In this document: positions 1 through 6,502 of the stretch, piece by piece
How the letters are laid out: every line of letters begins with the position of its first letter
Numbering within the stretch: position 1 is the stretch's first letter
NCBI GenBank assembly: GCA_031266115.1
Contig: JAISBQ010000057.1
Coordinates: 1 to 14,274 of the forward strand
Length of the DNA: 14,274 bases
Direction of reading: 5' to 3'
Origin: Bifidobacteriaceae bacterium
GTDB lineage: Bacteria; Actinomycetota; Actinomycetes; Actinomycetales; WQXJ01
Notes under the pieces: model-generated
Seen by the model: the letters and a program-made list of their open reading frames with translations, nothing else
Databases searched by the model: none
What the model was told of the DNA's origin: nothing
Translations under genes and position numbers: made by a program

Positions 1-870
1 GTGGTGGGCGCTAACGACGGCCCCATGGCGCAGACCCGCGAGCATGTGCTGCTGGCCCGCCAGGTGGGCGTCCCCTCCTTGATGGTCGCGCTGAACAAGG
101 TGGACATGGTCGAGGACGAGGAGATCTTGGAGCTGGTGGAGCTGGAGGTCAGGGAGCTCCTGGCGTCTCAGGGCTTCGACGAGGACGCGCCCGTGGTGCG
201 CGTCTCCGCGCTCAAGGCGCTGGAAGGCGACCCGGAGTGGGGCGAGAAGGTCCGCGAGCTGATCGACGCCGTGGATGATTACATCCCGGACCCGGTCCGC
301 GACATGGACAAGCCGTTCTTGATGCCGATCGAGGACGTGTTCACCATCACCGGGCGCGGCACCGTGGTCACCGGCAAGGTCGACCGGGGCAAGCTGCCCA
401 TCAACTCGCCAGTCGAGATCTTGGGTCTGCGTCCCACGCAGAACACCATCGTCACCGGGATTGAGATGTTCCACAAGTCGATGGACGAGGCCTGGGCGGG
501 CGAGAACTGCGGCCTGTTGCTGCGCGGAATCAAGCGCGACGAGGTTGAGCGCGGCCAGGTGGTGGCCAAGCCTGGCACCATCACCCCGCACACCGAATTC
601 GAGGCTCAGGTCTACATCCTGACCAAGTCCGAGGGTGGGCGGCACAACCCGTTCTACTCGAACTACCGCCCGCAGTTCTACTTCCGCACCACCGATGTCA
701 CCGGCGTCATCACGCTGCCGGAAGGCACGGAGATGGTGATGCCCGGCGACAACACCGAGATGACTGTCAAGCTGATCCAGCCGATCGCCATGGAGCAAGG
801 TCTCGGTTTCGCCATCCGCGAGGGTGGGCGCACCGTCGGCTCCGGGCGTGTCACTGAGGTCATCGCCTGA
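1..870 (+). CDS. tuf: Elongation factor Tu, 5'-truncated by window edge
   Basis: EF-Tu is the GTPase that carries aminoacyl-tRNA to the ribosomal A site in the cytoplasm. The visible 289 codons begin inside the G domain, just after the usual strand that leads into the DGP motif. The G4 motif NKVD is at visible residues 32-35 and the G5-type SALKAL at about 69-74. Domains 2 and 3 follow complete, with the family stretches RGTVVTG, RPQFYFRTTDVTG and FAIREGG. Aligned from memory to the E. coli protein (393 residues), about 103 N-terminal residues, including the P-loop and switch I, lie outside the window. The GTG at base 1 is therefore an internal valine codon, not a start. Residues tied to elfamycin and pulvomycin resistance that I can place (the Gln of RQVGVP, Gly of EGGRH, Gln of YRPQ, Arg-Thr of FRTTD, Ala of FAIREGG) look wild type. 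tuf upstream of rpsJ is the usual actinobacterial str-S10 arrangement. Confidence 0.97.
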   Translation: MVGANDGPMAQTREHVLLARQVGVPSLMVALNKVDMVEDEEILELVELEVRELLASQGFDEDAPVVRVSALKALEGDPEWGEKVRELIDAVDDYIPDPVRDMDKPFLMPIEDVFTITGRGTVVTGKVDRGKLPINSPVEILGLRPTQNTIVTGIEMFHKSMDEAWAGENCGLLLRGIKRDEVERGQVVAKPGTITPHTEFEAQVYILTKSEGGRHNPFYSNYRPQFYFRTTDVTGVITLPEGTEMVMPGDNTEMTVKLIQPIAMEQGLGFAIREGGRTVGSGRVTEVIA

Positions 871-888
871 CCGCATACGTCGAAGCGA

Positions 889-953
889 CCGAGCACCCTG
901 GGCTGGGCGACTCGGCGGGCCTAGCCCCGCCACTCCCGGTGCAGGGTGCTCGG
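889..953 (+). terminator. Strong hairpin after tuf, possible terminator without U-tract
   Basis: Positions 889-900 and 942-953 form a perfect 12-bp inverted repeat, starting 18 bases after the tuf stop codon. The enclosed 41 bases hold a further perfect 6-bp stem (914-919 with 926-931); an alternative pairing is 901-908 with 919-926, with one G-U. No T-run follows the 3' arm, so this is not a classical rho-independent terminator. U-less hairpin terminators are described for actinobacteria, and the position fits one that separates tuf from the S10 operon. It could equally be an RNA-processing or 3'-stability structure. Seen: the repeat. Inferred: termination. Confidence 0.5.
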
Positions 954-1103
954 CGTGTGGGCGCTTGGCGCCGGTTCGCTGCGTGTCACTTGATGGTGTA
1001 AGGTTTTCCCTCGGCGTCGGCGCCGGTGCGCACCGCGCATATGTCGGCTGCCACTACGTAGTAGACGTTCGTATGGCCCCAGGCTGGGCCTGAACGCTCG
1101 CGT
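954..1103 (+). promoter_or_regulatory. Probable promoter/operator region of the S10 operon
   Basis: This part of the 381-base tuf-rpsJ gap has no convincing gene. It contains two perfect palindromes, a 12-mer at 1024-1035 (CGGTGCGCACCG) and a 10-mer at 1053-1062 (ACTACGTAGT), of the size of dimeric regulator sites. A -10-like TAAGGT sits at 999-1004, but the only matching -35 candidate (TTCGCT, 975-980) is poor, so no promoter can be assigned with confidence. A promoter for the S10 genes is expected in this gap because it is the only long one before rpsJ and a strong hairpin lies at its left side. A six-codon ORF (ATG at 1073, TGA at 1091-1093, peptide MAPGWA) lies at its right end, without a good ribosome-binding site. 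Confidence 0.3.
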
Positions 1104-1197
1104 GCCGCGCAGTGCGCGGCGGGCGGGCACACCAACCCACACCGGGGCTTCGGCCCCTCGACTGGGGCGAGGCGTGTGCCGCGCAGGGCGACACGCC
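1104..1197 (+). promoter_or_regulatory. Structured 5' leader of rpsJ with competing hairpins
   Basis: Three perfect-stem hairpins lie in under 100 bases: 1104-1110 with 1114-1120 (7 bp, 3-nt loop); 1144-1148 with 1153-1157 (5 bp closed by a UUCG tetraloop); and 1171-1177 with 1191-1197 (7 bp, extendable by 1178-1180 with 1187-1189 past a bulged G). They compete with other pairings: 1113-1120 is an exact complement of 1178-1185, and 1153-1157 also pairs with 1164-1168. The competition arises partly from a 10-base direct repeat (TGCCGCGCAG at 1103-1112 and 1177-1186). Such either/or folding is what an attenuator or ribosomal-protein-binding leader looks like. S10 operons in E. coli are controlled by L4 through a leader, but this sequence is not recognisably that structure. 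No U-tract follows any stem. Confidence 0.4.
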
Positions 1198-1251
1198 CGA
1201 GCGCGGGTGCATGGCTCACCTGCATGAATACCAGATGAAAGGAAGCGAGTC

Positions 1252-1560
1252 GTGGCGGGACAGAAGATCAGAATTCGCCTCAAGTCGTACGACCACGAGG
1301 TCATCGACTCGTCCGCGCGCAAGATCGTCGAGACCGTGACACGAGCGGGTGCCACGGTGGTCGGGCCCGTGCCGCTTCCTACCGAGAAGAACGTCTACTG
1401 CGTGATCCGCTCGCCCCACAAGTACAAGGACTCCCGTGAGCAGTTCGAGATGCGCACCCACAAGCGCCTCATCGACATCATCGATCCGACGCCGAAGGCG
1501 GTCGATTCGCTGATGCGCCTCGATCTGCCTGCCGATGTCAACATCGAGATCAAGCTCTGA
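1252..1560 (+). CDS. rpsJ: 30S ribosomal protein S10 (NusE)
   Basis: S10 is a head protein of the small subunit and, as NusE with NusB, part of the antitermination complex; it also contacts NusG to couple transcription with translation. The 102-residue product has the normal length. It shows the N-terminal KIRIRLKSYDH strand, the long loop around residues 45-65 with HKYKD at 56-60 (the segment where tetracycline-class resistance changes are known elsewhere, unaltered here) and the RTHKRLIDI helix start. The GTG start is preceded by GAAAGGAAG at a suitable distance, and no in-frame ATG fits better. It is the first gene of the S10 block and follows a long structured leader. A 26-base gap separates it from rplC. 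Confidence 0.98.
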   Translation: MAGQKIRIRLKSYDHEVIDSSARKIVETVTRAGATVVGPVPLPTEKNVYCVIRSPHKYKDSREQFEMRTHKRLIDIIDPTPKAVDSLMRLDLPADVNIEIKL

Positions 1561-1586
1561 GAAGCGCGGACAAGGAAGCACTCGAC

Positions 1587-2249
1587 ATGACCACGCTGTC
1601 CACTCCCGCCCGGTCGGTGACGGCCCTGCTGGGAACCAAGCTCGGGATGACCCAGGCATGGGACGAGGCCGGGCGCGTTATCCCTATCACCGCGATCAAC
1701 GTCGACATCAACGTTGTCACGCAGGTACGCACCCAGGACGTCGATTCCTATAGTGCTGTCCAGTTGGCCTACGGCGCCGTCAACCCTCGCCGGGTCACCA
1801 AGCCGTTGGCTGGACATTTCGCCAAGGCTGGCGTCACTCCCCGGCGCCATCTGGCTGAGGTGCGCACGGCGGATGCCGAGCAGTACGAGCTCGGGCAGGA
1901 AATCTCCGCCGATGTCTTCGCCCCCGGCGCCATGGTCGACGTGACTGGGACTACCAAGGGTAAGGGGACTGCCGGGGTTATGAAGCGCCACGGCTTCGCG
2001 GGTGTTGGCGCCTCGCACGGCGCGCACCGCAACCACCGCAAGCCCGGTTCGATCGGCGCGTGCGCCACTCCCGGCCGCGTCTTCAAGGGGATGCGGATGG
2101 CCGGACGGATGGGGGCCGCGCGCCACACAGTCCAGAACCTCAAAGTCGTCGCCGTCGACGCGGCCAAGGGTCTCGTGCTCATCAGAGGCGCTGTACCCGG
2201 ACCGCGCGGCGGCGTTGTGCTGATCCGCAGTGCTGTGAAGGGAGCCTGA
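1587..2249 (+). CDS. rplC: 50S ribosomal protein L3
   Basis: L3 is an early assembly protein of the large subunit whose branched loop reaches toward the peptidyl transferase centre. The 220-residue protein has the family start LLGTKLGMTQ (residues 14-23) after a short 13-residue lead, then the loop region at about 122-175 with KGKGTAGVMKRHGF and SHGAHRNHRKPGSIG. At the place of the E. coli tip sequence QNQ, where Gln150 is methylated by PrmB, the residues are ACA (158-160), so that modification site is absent; a Gln-less tip is what I recall as usual in actinobacteria. The ATG start follows AAGGAAG. rplD begins 5 bases after its stop. Confidence 0.98.
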   Translation: MTTLSTPARSVTALLGTKLGMTQAWDEAGRVIPITAINVDINVVTQVRTQDVDSYSAVQLAYGAVNPRRVTKPLAGHFAKAGVTPRRHLAEVRTADAEQYELGQEISADVFAPGAMVDVTGTTKGKGTAGVMKRHGFAGVGASHGAHRNHRKPGSIGACATPGRVFKGMRMAGRMGAARHTVQNLKVVAVDAAKGLVLIRGAVPGPRGGVVLIRSAVKGA

Positions 2250-2254
2250 CCGCC

Positions 2255-2896
2255 ATGGCTATCGTCGATGTCCTCGACGCTGTCGGCACGAAGACCGGAA
2301 CCGCCGACCTGCCGGACGATCTGTTCGACGTCCAGGCCAACGTCCCGTTGATCCACCAGGTTGTCGTGGCTCAGCTGGCCGCCGCGCGTCAGGGGACCCA
2401 TGCGACCAAGACCCGCGGCATGGTGAGCGGCGGCGGGCGCAAGCCCTACCGTCAAAAGGGCACGGGCCGCGCACGCCAGGGCTCCACTCGCGCCCCGCAG
2501 TTCGCGGGCGGCGGCGTGGTCCACGGGCCTTTGCCCCGCTCGTACGCCCAGCGCACGCCCAAGAAGATGAAGGCCGCTGCGCTGTACGGTGCGCTGTCCG
2601 ACCGGGCTCGTGCGGGACGCGTCCACGTGGTCAGTGAGCTCGTCGCTGGGGATGTTCCCTCGACACGCCAGGCTGTATCCGCCGTGTCCAGGCTCAGCGA
2701 GGCACGCCACGTCCTCGTGGTGGCCCTCAGCGACGACGCCGTCACGAGCTTGTCACTGCGCAACGTCCCCACCGTCCACGTGTTGGCGCCAGATCAACTT
2801 AACACCTATGACGTGATGGTCAGCGACGATGTGGTGTTCACGGCGTCGGCCCTCGAAGCCTTCGCCTCTCGCAGCGTCACCAAGGAGGAGAAGTGA
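2255..2896 (+). CDS. rplD: 50S ribosomal protein L4
   Basis: L4 binds 23S rRNA and its long loop lines the nascent-chain tunnel at the macrolide-binding constriction; in E. coli it also represses its own S10 operon. The 213-residue product starts at ATG 2255, 5 bases after the rplC stop, with AAGGGAG upstream. The loop lies at about residues 45-92 and contains GGGRKPYRQKGTGRARQGS, with no insertion or deletion apparent around the tunnel tip. The C-terminal half is the usual globular domain with RHVLVVALSDD. Its TGA overlaps the GTG start of rplW by 4 bases, implying translational coupling. A longer in-frame ORF upstream is a shadow within rplC. Confidence 0.97.
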   Translation: MAIVDVLDAVGTKTGTADLPDDLFDVQANVPLIHQVVVAQLAAARQGTHATKTRGMVSGGGRKPYRQKGTGRARQGSTRAPQFAGGGVVHGPLPRSYAQRTPKKMKAAALYGALSDRARAGRVHVVSELVAGDVPSTRQAVSAVSRLSEARHVLVVALSDDAVTSLSLRNVPTVHVLAPDQLNTYDVMVSDDVVFTASALEAFASRSVTKEEK

Positions 2897-3201
2897 CCGA
2901 GCTTCACATCCAGAAGAACCCTCGAGACATCATCGTCGCGCCGGTGGTCTCTGAGAAGAGCTACGGGCTGATCGACCGGGGCAAGTACACGTTCCTGGTC
3001 GATACCGCTGCCACGAAGACCGAGATCAAGATCGCCATCGAGAAGATCTTCGACGTCAAGGTCGGCTCGGTGAACACGATCAAGCGGATTGGGAAGATCC
3101 GGCGCACCCGATGGGGTTCGGGACGGCGCAAGACCACCAAGCGCGCGATCATCACGCTGCGCGAGGGCAGCATCGACATCTTCGGCGCTCCGTTGAGCTG
3201 A
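2893..3201 (+). CDS. rplW: 50S ribosomal protein L23
   Basis: L23 sits beside the exit tunnel and is the docking site for trigger factor, SRP and SecYEG. The 102-residue product has the family order: IIVAPVVSEKS near residues 13-23, YTFLVDTAATKTEIKIAIEKIF (about 32-53) and the conserved basic loop TIKRIGKIRRTRWGSGRRKTT. The GTG start overlaps the rplD stop (GTGA). The ribosome-binding site AAGGAGGAG lies inside the end of rplD. Length and residues are ordinary for the family. A 31-base gap to rplB holds only a Shine-Dalgarno-like purine stretch. Confidence 0.97.
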   Translation: MTELHIQKNPRDIIVAPVVSEKSYGLIDRGKYTFLVDTAATKTEIKIAIEKIFDVKVGSVNTIKRIGKIRRTRWGSGRRKTTKRAIITLREGSIDIFGAPLS

Positions 3202-3232
3202 CCGGGCCAAGGACAACAAAGGACGAAGCCTC

Positions 3233-4069
3233 ATGGGAATCCGCAAGTACTCCCCGACCACGCCGGGCCGGCGCGGGTCGAGCGTCGCCGACTTCGTCGA
3301 GGTGACCCGCTCGACTCCCGAGAAGTCGTTGGTCAAGCCTCTGACGAAGACGGGCGGTCGCAACTCCTCAGGGAAGGTGACATCGCGCCATCGCGGCGGC
3401 GGGCACAAGCGGGCCTATCGCGTCATCGACTTCCGGCGGGCAGACAAGGACGGTGTGCCCGCGAAGGTCGCTCACATTGAGTACGACCCCAACAGGACCG
3501 CACGCATCGCGCTGCTCCATTATGTGGACGGCACGAAACGCTACATCCTTGCCCCGGAAAACCTGCATCAGGGCGACAGGGTCGAGGCCGGACCGTCGGC
3601 CGATATCAAGCCGGGCAACAACTTGCCGATGCGCAATATCCCCCTGGGCACGGTCATCCACGCGGTCGAACTACGACCGGGCGGGGGTGCCAAGCTCGGG
3701 CGCTCCGCCGGGACGGCAATCCAGCTCGTCGCCAAGGAAGGCGCCTTCGCGCAACTGCGACTCCCCTCGGGGGAGATCAGGAATGTCGATCTGCGTTGTC
3801 GGGCCACGGTGGGCACGGTGGGCAATGCCGAGCAATCGAACATCAACTGGGGCAAAGCGGGACGCATGCGCTGGAAGGGCCGGCGCCCGCACGTGCGCGG
3901 TGTTGCCATGAACCCCGTCGATCACCCCCTCGGTGGTGGTGAAGGCAAGAGTTCTGGTGGCCGCAGTCCCGTGAGCCCATGGGGCCAACCGGAGGGGCGC
4001 ACCCGCCGTCCCCGCCGTCCCAGCGACAAACTCATCGTCCGTCGTCGCCGCACTGGCAAGAAGCGCTGA
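3233..4069 (+). CDS. rplB: 50S ribosomal protein L2
   Basis: L2 is a primary 23S rRNA-binding protein near the peptidyl transferase centre, needed for subunit joining. The 278-residue product is normal length and opens with MGIRKYSPTTPGRR; the RNA-binding core and the C-terminal extension (from about 220) are complete. The much-studied histidine equivalent to E. coli His229 is present (His231, in NPVDHP). Two nearby positions that are often histidine are not: the residue after HP is Leu233 (HPLGGGEG rather than HPHGGGEG), and GGRSPVSPWG carries Ser where GGRHPVSPWG is common in relatives. The first position is variable across bacteria, so loss of function is not implied. The start ATG has AAAGGACG upstream. 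Confidence 0.98.
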   Translation: MGIRKYSPTTPGRRGSSVADFVEVTRSTPEKSLVKPLTKTGGRNSSGKVTSRHRGGGHKRAYRVIDFRRADKDGVPAKVAHIEYDPNRTARIALLHYVDGTKRYILAPENLHQGDRVEAGPSADIKPGNNLPMRNIPLGTVIHAVELRPGGGAKLGRSAGTAIQLVAKEGAFAQLRLPSGEIRNVDLRCRATVGTVGNAEQSNINWGKAGRMRWKGRRPHVRGVAMNPVDHPLGGGEGKSSGGRSPVSPWGQPEGRTRRPRRPSDKLIVRRRRTGKKR

Positions 4070-4086
4070 GGAAGGAACTACGCCAC

Positions 4087-4368
4087 ATGCCTCGCAGCCT
4101 CAAGAAAGGTCCCTTCGTGGACGAACACCTTCAGAAGAAGGTGGATGTTCAGAACGCCAAGGGGACGAAGACCGTCATCAAGACCTGGTCGCGCCGGTCC
4201 ATGATCACCCCGGACTTCCTCGGACACACCTTCGCCGTCCACGACGGACGCAAGCATGTCCCGGTATTTGTCACGGAGTCGATGGTGGGTCACAAGCTCG
4301 GCGAGTTCGCCCCCACGCGCACGTTCCGCGGCCACGAGAAGGACGATCGAAAGGGCCGGCGCCGCTAG
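4087..4368 (+). CDS. rpsS: 30S ribosomal protein S19
   Basis: S19 is a head protein that, with S13, contacts tRNA and the inter-subunit bridges. The 93-residue product starts MPRSLKKGPFVDEHL and contains the signature TWSRRSMITPDFLGHTFAVHDGRKHVPV, ending in a basic tail rich in Arg and Lys. ATG 4087 is chosen over upstream in-frame codons because it restores the family N-terminus and has GAGGAAGGAAC before it. The gap from rplB is 17 bases and to rplV 27 bases. Nothing unusual is seen. Confidence 0.98.
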   Translation: MPRSLKKGPFVDEHLQKKVDVQNAKGTKTVIKTWSRRSMITPDFLGHTFAVHDGRKHVPVFVTESMVGHKLGEFAPTRTFRGHEKDDRKGRRR

Positions 4369-4395
4369 GCGCCCAGCCGCGAGGAGGAGTACTCG

Positions 4396-4764
4396 ATGGA
4401 AGCCAAAGCGCAGGCCCGCTACGTCCGCGTCACGCCCATGAAGGCACGGCGTGTGATCGATTTGGTCCGCGGCAAGGACGCGCTCCGCGCGGTGGATACC
4501 TTGAAGTTCGCGCCACAAGCGGCGTCGCTGCCGGTGCGCAAAGTGGTCGAATCGGCCATCGCGAACCTGCGGGTCAAGACCGAGCAGGAAGGCGCACGGT
4601 TCGACGAGAGGCAGCTAGTGGTTGCCGAAGCGTATGTCGATGAGGGGCCCACCATGAAGCGATTCCGTCCCCGTGCCCAAGGGCGCGCCGGGCGCATCCT
4701 CAAGCGCACCAGCCACATCACCGTGGTTGTGGCGCAGGTCGAGAAGAAGGGAAGTGCCCGATAG
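4396..4764 (+). CDS. rplV: 50S ribosomal protein L22
   Basis: L22 contacts all 23S rRNA domains, and its extended beta-hairpin forms the tunnel constriction opposite L4. The 122-residue product shows ARYVRVTPMKARRVIDLVRG near the N-terminus and the hairpin at about residues 82-104, with the PTMKRFRPRAQGRAGRI core intact, so no macrolide-resistance type insertion or deletion is visible. A strong ribosome-binding site, GAGGAGGAG, precedes the ATG. Its TAG stop shares one base with the GTG start of rpsC, a tight coupling. Confidence 0.98.
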   Translation: MEAKAQARYVRVTPMKARRVIDLVRGKDALRAVDTLKFAPQAASLPVRKVVESAIANLRVKTEQEGARFDERQLVVAEAYVDEGPTMKRFRPRAQGRAGRILKRTSHITVVVAQVEKKGSAR

Positions 4765-5534
4765 TGGGACAGAAGGTCAACCCCCTGGGGTTCCGCCTGG
4801 GGATCACCACCGACCATCGCTCGCGTTGGTTTGCCGACTCCACGAAGCCTGGCCAGCGGTATCGCGACTATGTCAACGAGGATGTCAAGATCCGTGCCCT
4901 GATGGCCACAGGTCTTGAGCGAGCCGGCATCGCCAAGGTGGAGATCGAACGCACCAGGGACCGCGTACGGGTCGATATCCATACGGCCCGGCCGGGGATC
5001 GTCATCGGACGTCGCGGCGCGGAAGCCGATCGTATTCGGGGCGAACTGGAAAAGCTCACGGCCAAGCAGGTGCAGCTCAACATCCTGGAGGTCAAGAACC
5101 CGGAGATCAACGCCCAACTCGTGGCTCAGGGCATCGCTGAACAGCTCGCCAGCCGCGTCTCGTTCCGCCGCGCCATGCGCAAGGGCATGCAGTCCGCCCA
5201 AAGGGCCGGCGCCAAGGGCATCCGTGTGCAATGCTCGGGCCGGCTCGGGGGGGCGGAGATGTCGCGCTCGGAGTTCTATCGCGAGGGTCGGGTGCCACTG
5301 CACACGCTGCGGGCCAACATCGACTATGGCTTCTTCGAGGCGAAGACGACGTTCGGTCAGATCGGCGTCAAGGTGTGGATCTACAAGGGCGACATCACGG
5401 AGAAGGAATTCGCCCGCGAGCAGGCGGCCCAAGCGCCTCGGCCATCCCGCGGGCGCGGCCCTGAGCGTGGGCGTGGACGGCGCGGCGATCGCGCCAGTGA
5501 CGCGCCGCCATCGAGCGCAGGAACGGAAGGCTGA
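4764..5534 (+). CDS. rpsC: 30S ribosomal protein S3
   Basis: S3 forms part of the mRNA entry channel with S4 and S5 and contributes to mRNA unwinding. The 256-residue product opens MGQKVNPLGFRLGI. Its type-2 KH domain has the GXXG loop GRRG at residues 82-85, and the C-terminal domain includes RVSFRRAMRK (131-140) and GRLGGAEMSRSE. From about residue 222 the tail is Ala/Pro and then Arg/Gly rich (SRGRGPERGRGRRG), a low-complexity extension common in high-G+C actinobacteria and absent in E. coli. The GTG start overlaps the rplV stop by one base. A run of seven G at 5247-5253 lies within the frame but does not disrupt it. Confidence 0.98.
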   Translation: MGQKVNPLGFRLGITTDHRSRWFADSTKPGQRYRDYVNEDVKIRALMATGLERAGIAKVEIERTRDRVRVDIHTARPGIVIGRRGAEADRIRGELEKLTAKQVQLNILEVKNPEINAQLVAQGIAEQLASRVSFRRAMRKGMQSAQRAGAKGIRVQCSGRLGGAEMSRSEFYREGRVPLHTLRANIDYGFFEAKTTFGQIGVKVWIYKGDITEKEFAREQAAQAPRPSRGRGPERGRGRRGDRASDAPPSSAGTEG

Positions 5535-5543
5535 GGTTTCCCC

Positions 5544-5960
5544 ATGCTCATCCCACGTCGCATCAAGCACCGCAAGCAGCACCGGCCCACCCGGCGCGGC
5601 GCCGCCTCGGGCGGCACGTCGATCGCTTTTGGGGACTTCGGCATCCAGGCGCTGGAACCGGCATACGTCACCAATCAGCAGATAGAGGCCGCGCGTATCG
5701 CGATGACTCGCCACGTGAAGCGCGGCGGCAAGGTGTGGATCAACATCTATCCGGACCGACCCCTGACCAAGAAGCCCGCCGAGACCCGCATGGGATCGGG
5801 CAAGGGCTCTCCCGAATGGTGGATCGCCAACGTCAAGCCCGGCCGAATTCTGTTCGAACTGTCGGGTGTGCCTGAGCCTTTGGCTCGCGAGGCGATGACC
5901 CGCGCAATCCACAAACTCCCCATGAAATGCCGTTTCGTGCGGCGCGAGGGTGGTGAATGA
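5544..5960 (+). CDS. rplP: 50S ribosomal protein L16
   Basis: L16 organises the A-site region of the large subunit and contacts tRNA. The 138-residue product starts MLIPRRIKHRKQHRP and includes RHVKRGGKVWINIYPDRPLT (57-75) and ETRMGSGKGSPEWW, in which Arg82 corresponds to the arginine hydroxylated in E. coli L16; whether it is modified here is unknown. The ATG start lies 9 bases after the rpsC stop, with GAAGGCTGAGG as the probable ribosome-binding site. It ends 1 base before rpmC. Length and motifs are ordinary. Confidence 0.98.
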   Translation: MLIPRRIKHRKQHRPTRRGAASGGTSIAFGDFGIQALEPAYVTNQQIEAARIAMTRHVKRGGKVWINIYPDRPLTKKPAETRMGSGKGSPEWWIANVKPGRILFELSGVPEPLAREAMTRAIHKLPMKCRFVRREGGE

Positions 5961-5961
5961 C

Positions 5962-6204
5962 ATGGCGATTGGTTCCAAGGACCTCATGCCCGACCAGCTC
6001 GACCTGCTTGACGACGAGCGCTTGGCCGCCGAGCTGACCAAGGCGAAGGAGGAGCTGTTCAACTTGCGTTTCGCCTCGGCGACGGGCCAGTTGGAGAGCC
6101 ACGGTCGCCTCAAGGCTGTGCGTCGCGACATCGCGAGGATCTACACGATCCTGCGGGAGCGCGAACTCGGCATCCGGACCGCACCGACAGCGAACGTGGA
6201 GTGA
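5962..6204 (+). CDS. rpmC: 50S ribosomal protein L29
   Basis: L29 is a small two-helix protein at the tunnel exit next to L23, near the trigger-factor and SRP docking surface. The 80-residue product carries the core ELTKAKEELFNLRFASATGQLESHGRLKAVRRDIARIYT with short acidic extensions at both ends. ATG 5962 is preferred to two in-frame GTGs that overlap the end of rplP, because it follows GAGGGTGGTGA at workable spacing and gives the N-terminus expected for actinobacterial L29. The stop is followed after two bases by the rpsQ start. Confidence 0.95.
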   Translation: MAIGSKDLMPDQLDLLDDERLAAELTKAKEELFNLRFASATGQLESHGRLKAVRRDIARIYTILRERELGIRTAPTANVE

Positions 6205-6206
6205 GT

Positions 6207-6488
6207 ATGACAACCGAGACCGCACCGACGCCGACGCCTCGGCCGCACCGCAAGACGCGCCGCGGATTTGTGGTGAGCGACAAGATGGACAAGACCGTTG
6301 TCGTGGCCGTGGAGGATCGTGTCAGGCACCACCTGTACGGCAAGATCATGACGCGCACCGCGAAGTATAAGGCGCACGACGAGCGCAACGAGGCTGGGGT
6401 CGGCGACCTCGTCCTCATCATGGAGACCCGCCCGCTGTCCGCGACCAAGCGGTGGCGCGTCGTGGAGATCCTCGAGAAGGCCAAGTAG
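6207..6488 (+). CDS. rpsQ: 30S ribosomal protein S17
   Basis: S17 is a primary 16S rRNA-binding protein with an OB fold. The 93-residue product has a short Thr/Pro-rich N-terminal lead, then KTRRGFVVSDKMDKTVVVAVEDRVRH and the conserved YKAHDERNEAGVGDLVLIMETRPLSATKRWRVVEI. ATG 6207 is chosen over an in-frame GTG at 6201 that overlaps the rpmC stop, because GGAG at 6198-6201 is correctly placed for the ATG. It is the last gene of the S10 block and is followed by a 67-base gap with a hairpin. Confidence 0.97.
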   Translation: MTTETAPTPTPRPHRKTRRGFVVSDKMDKTVVVAVEDRVRHHLYGKIMTRTAKYKAHDERNEAGVGDLVLIMETRPLSATKRWRVVEILEKAK

Positions 6489-6502
6489 ACAGTTCGGCAA
6501 GG

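Noticed and set aside
1..3. GTG at the first base as a start codon for tuf
   Set aside because: The frame begins in the middle of the EF-Tu G domain; the P-loop and switch I are missing because of the window edge, not because of a real truncation.
811..828. EF-Tu has GLGFAIREGG where E. coli has GLRFAIREGG, close to the elfamycin-resistance site
   Set aside because: I recall the Gly form as common in Micrococcales-type EF-Tu, and the resistance-linked Ala of FAIREGG is unchanged, so it is not evidence of resistance or a specialised copy.
824..1093. Plus-strand 89-codon ORF spanning the tuf end and the gap
   Set aside because: It begins inside tuf in another frame and its composition is unlike the neighbouring genes; no recognisable product.
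921..1355. Minus-strand ORF in the tuf-rpsJ gap
   Set aside because: It runs into rpsJ antisense, is Arg/Ala/Pro rich with no family features, and has no ribosome-binding site; the gap is better explained as regulatory.
1941..2080. Missing PrmB-type glutamine in the L3 tip as an anomaly
   Set aside because: A Gln-less tip (GxCATPG) is what I recall from actinobacterial L3 generally, so it is not specific to this genome.
5247..5253. Run of seven G inside rpsC as a possible frameshift or phase-variation site
   Set aside because: The S3 reading frame is intact through it and it is explained by Leu-Gly-Gly-Ala codons.
4419..6131. 570-codon minus-strand open frame across rplV-rpsC-rplP-rpmC
   Set aside because: It is antisense to four well-supported ribosomal genes and its protein is low in recognisable features; long antisense frames are expected in G/C-rich coding DNA.
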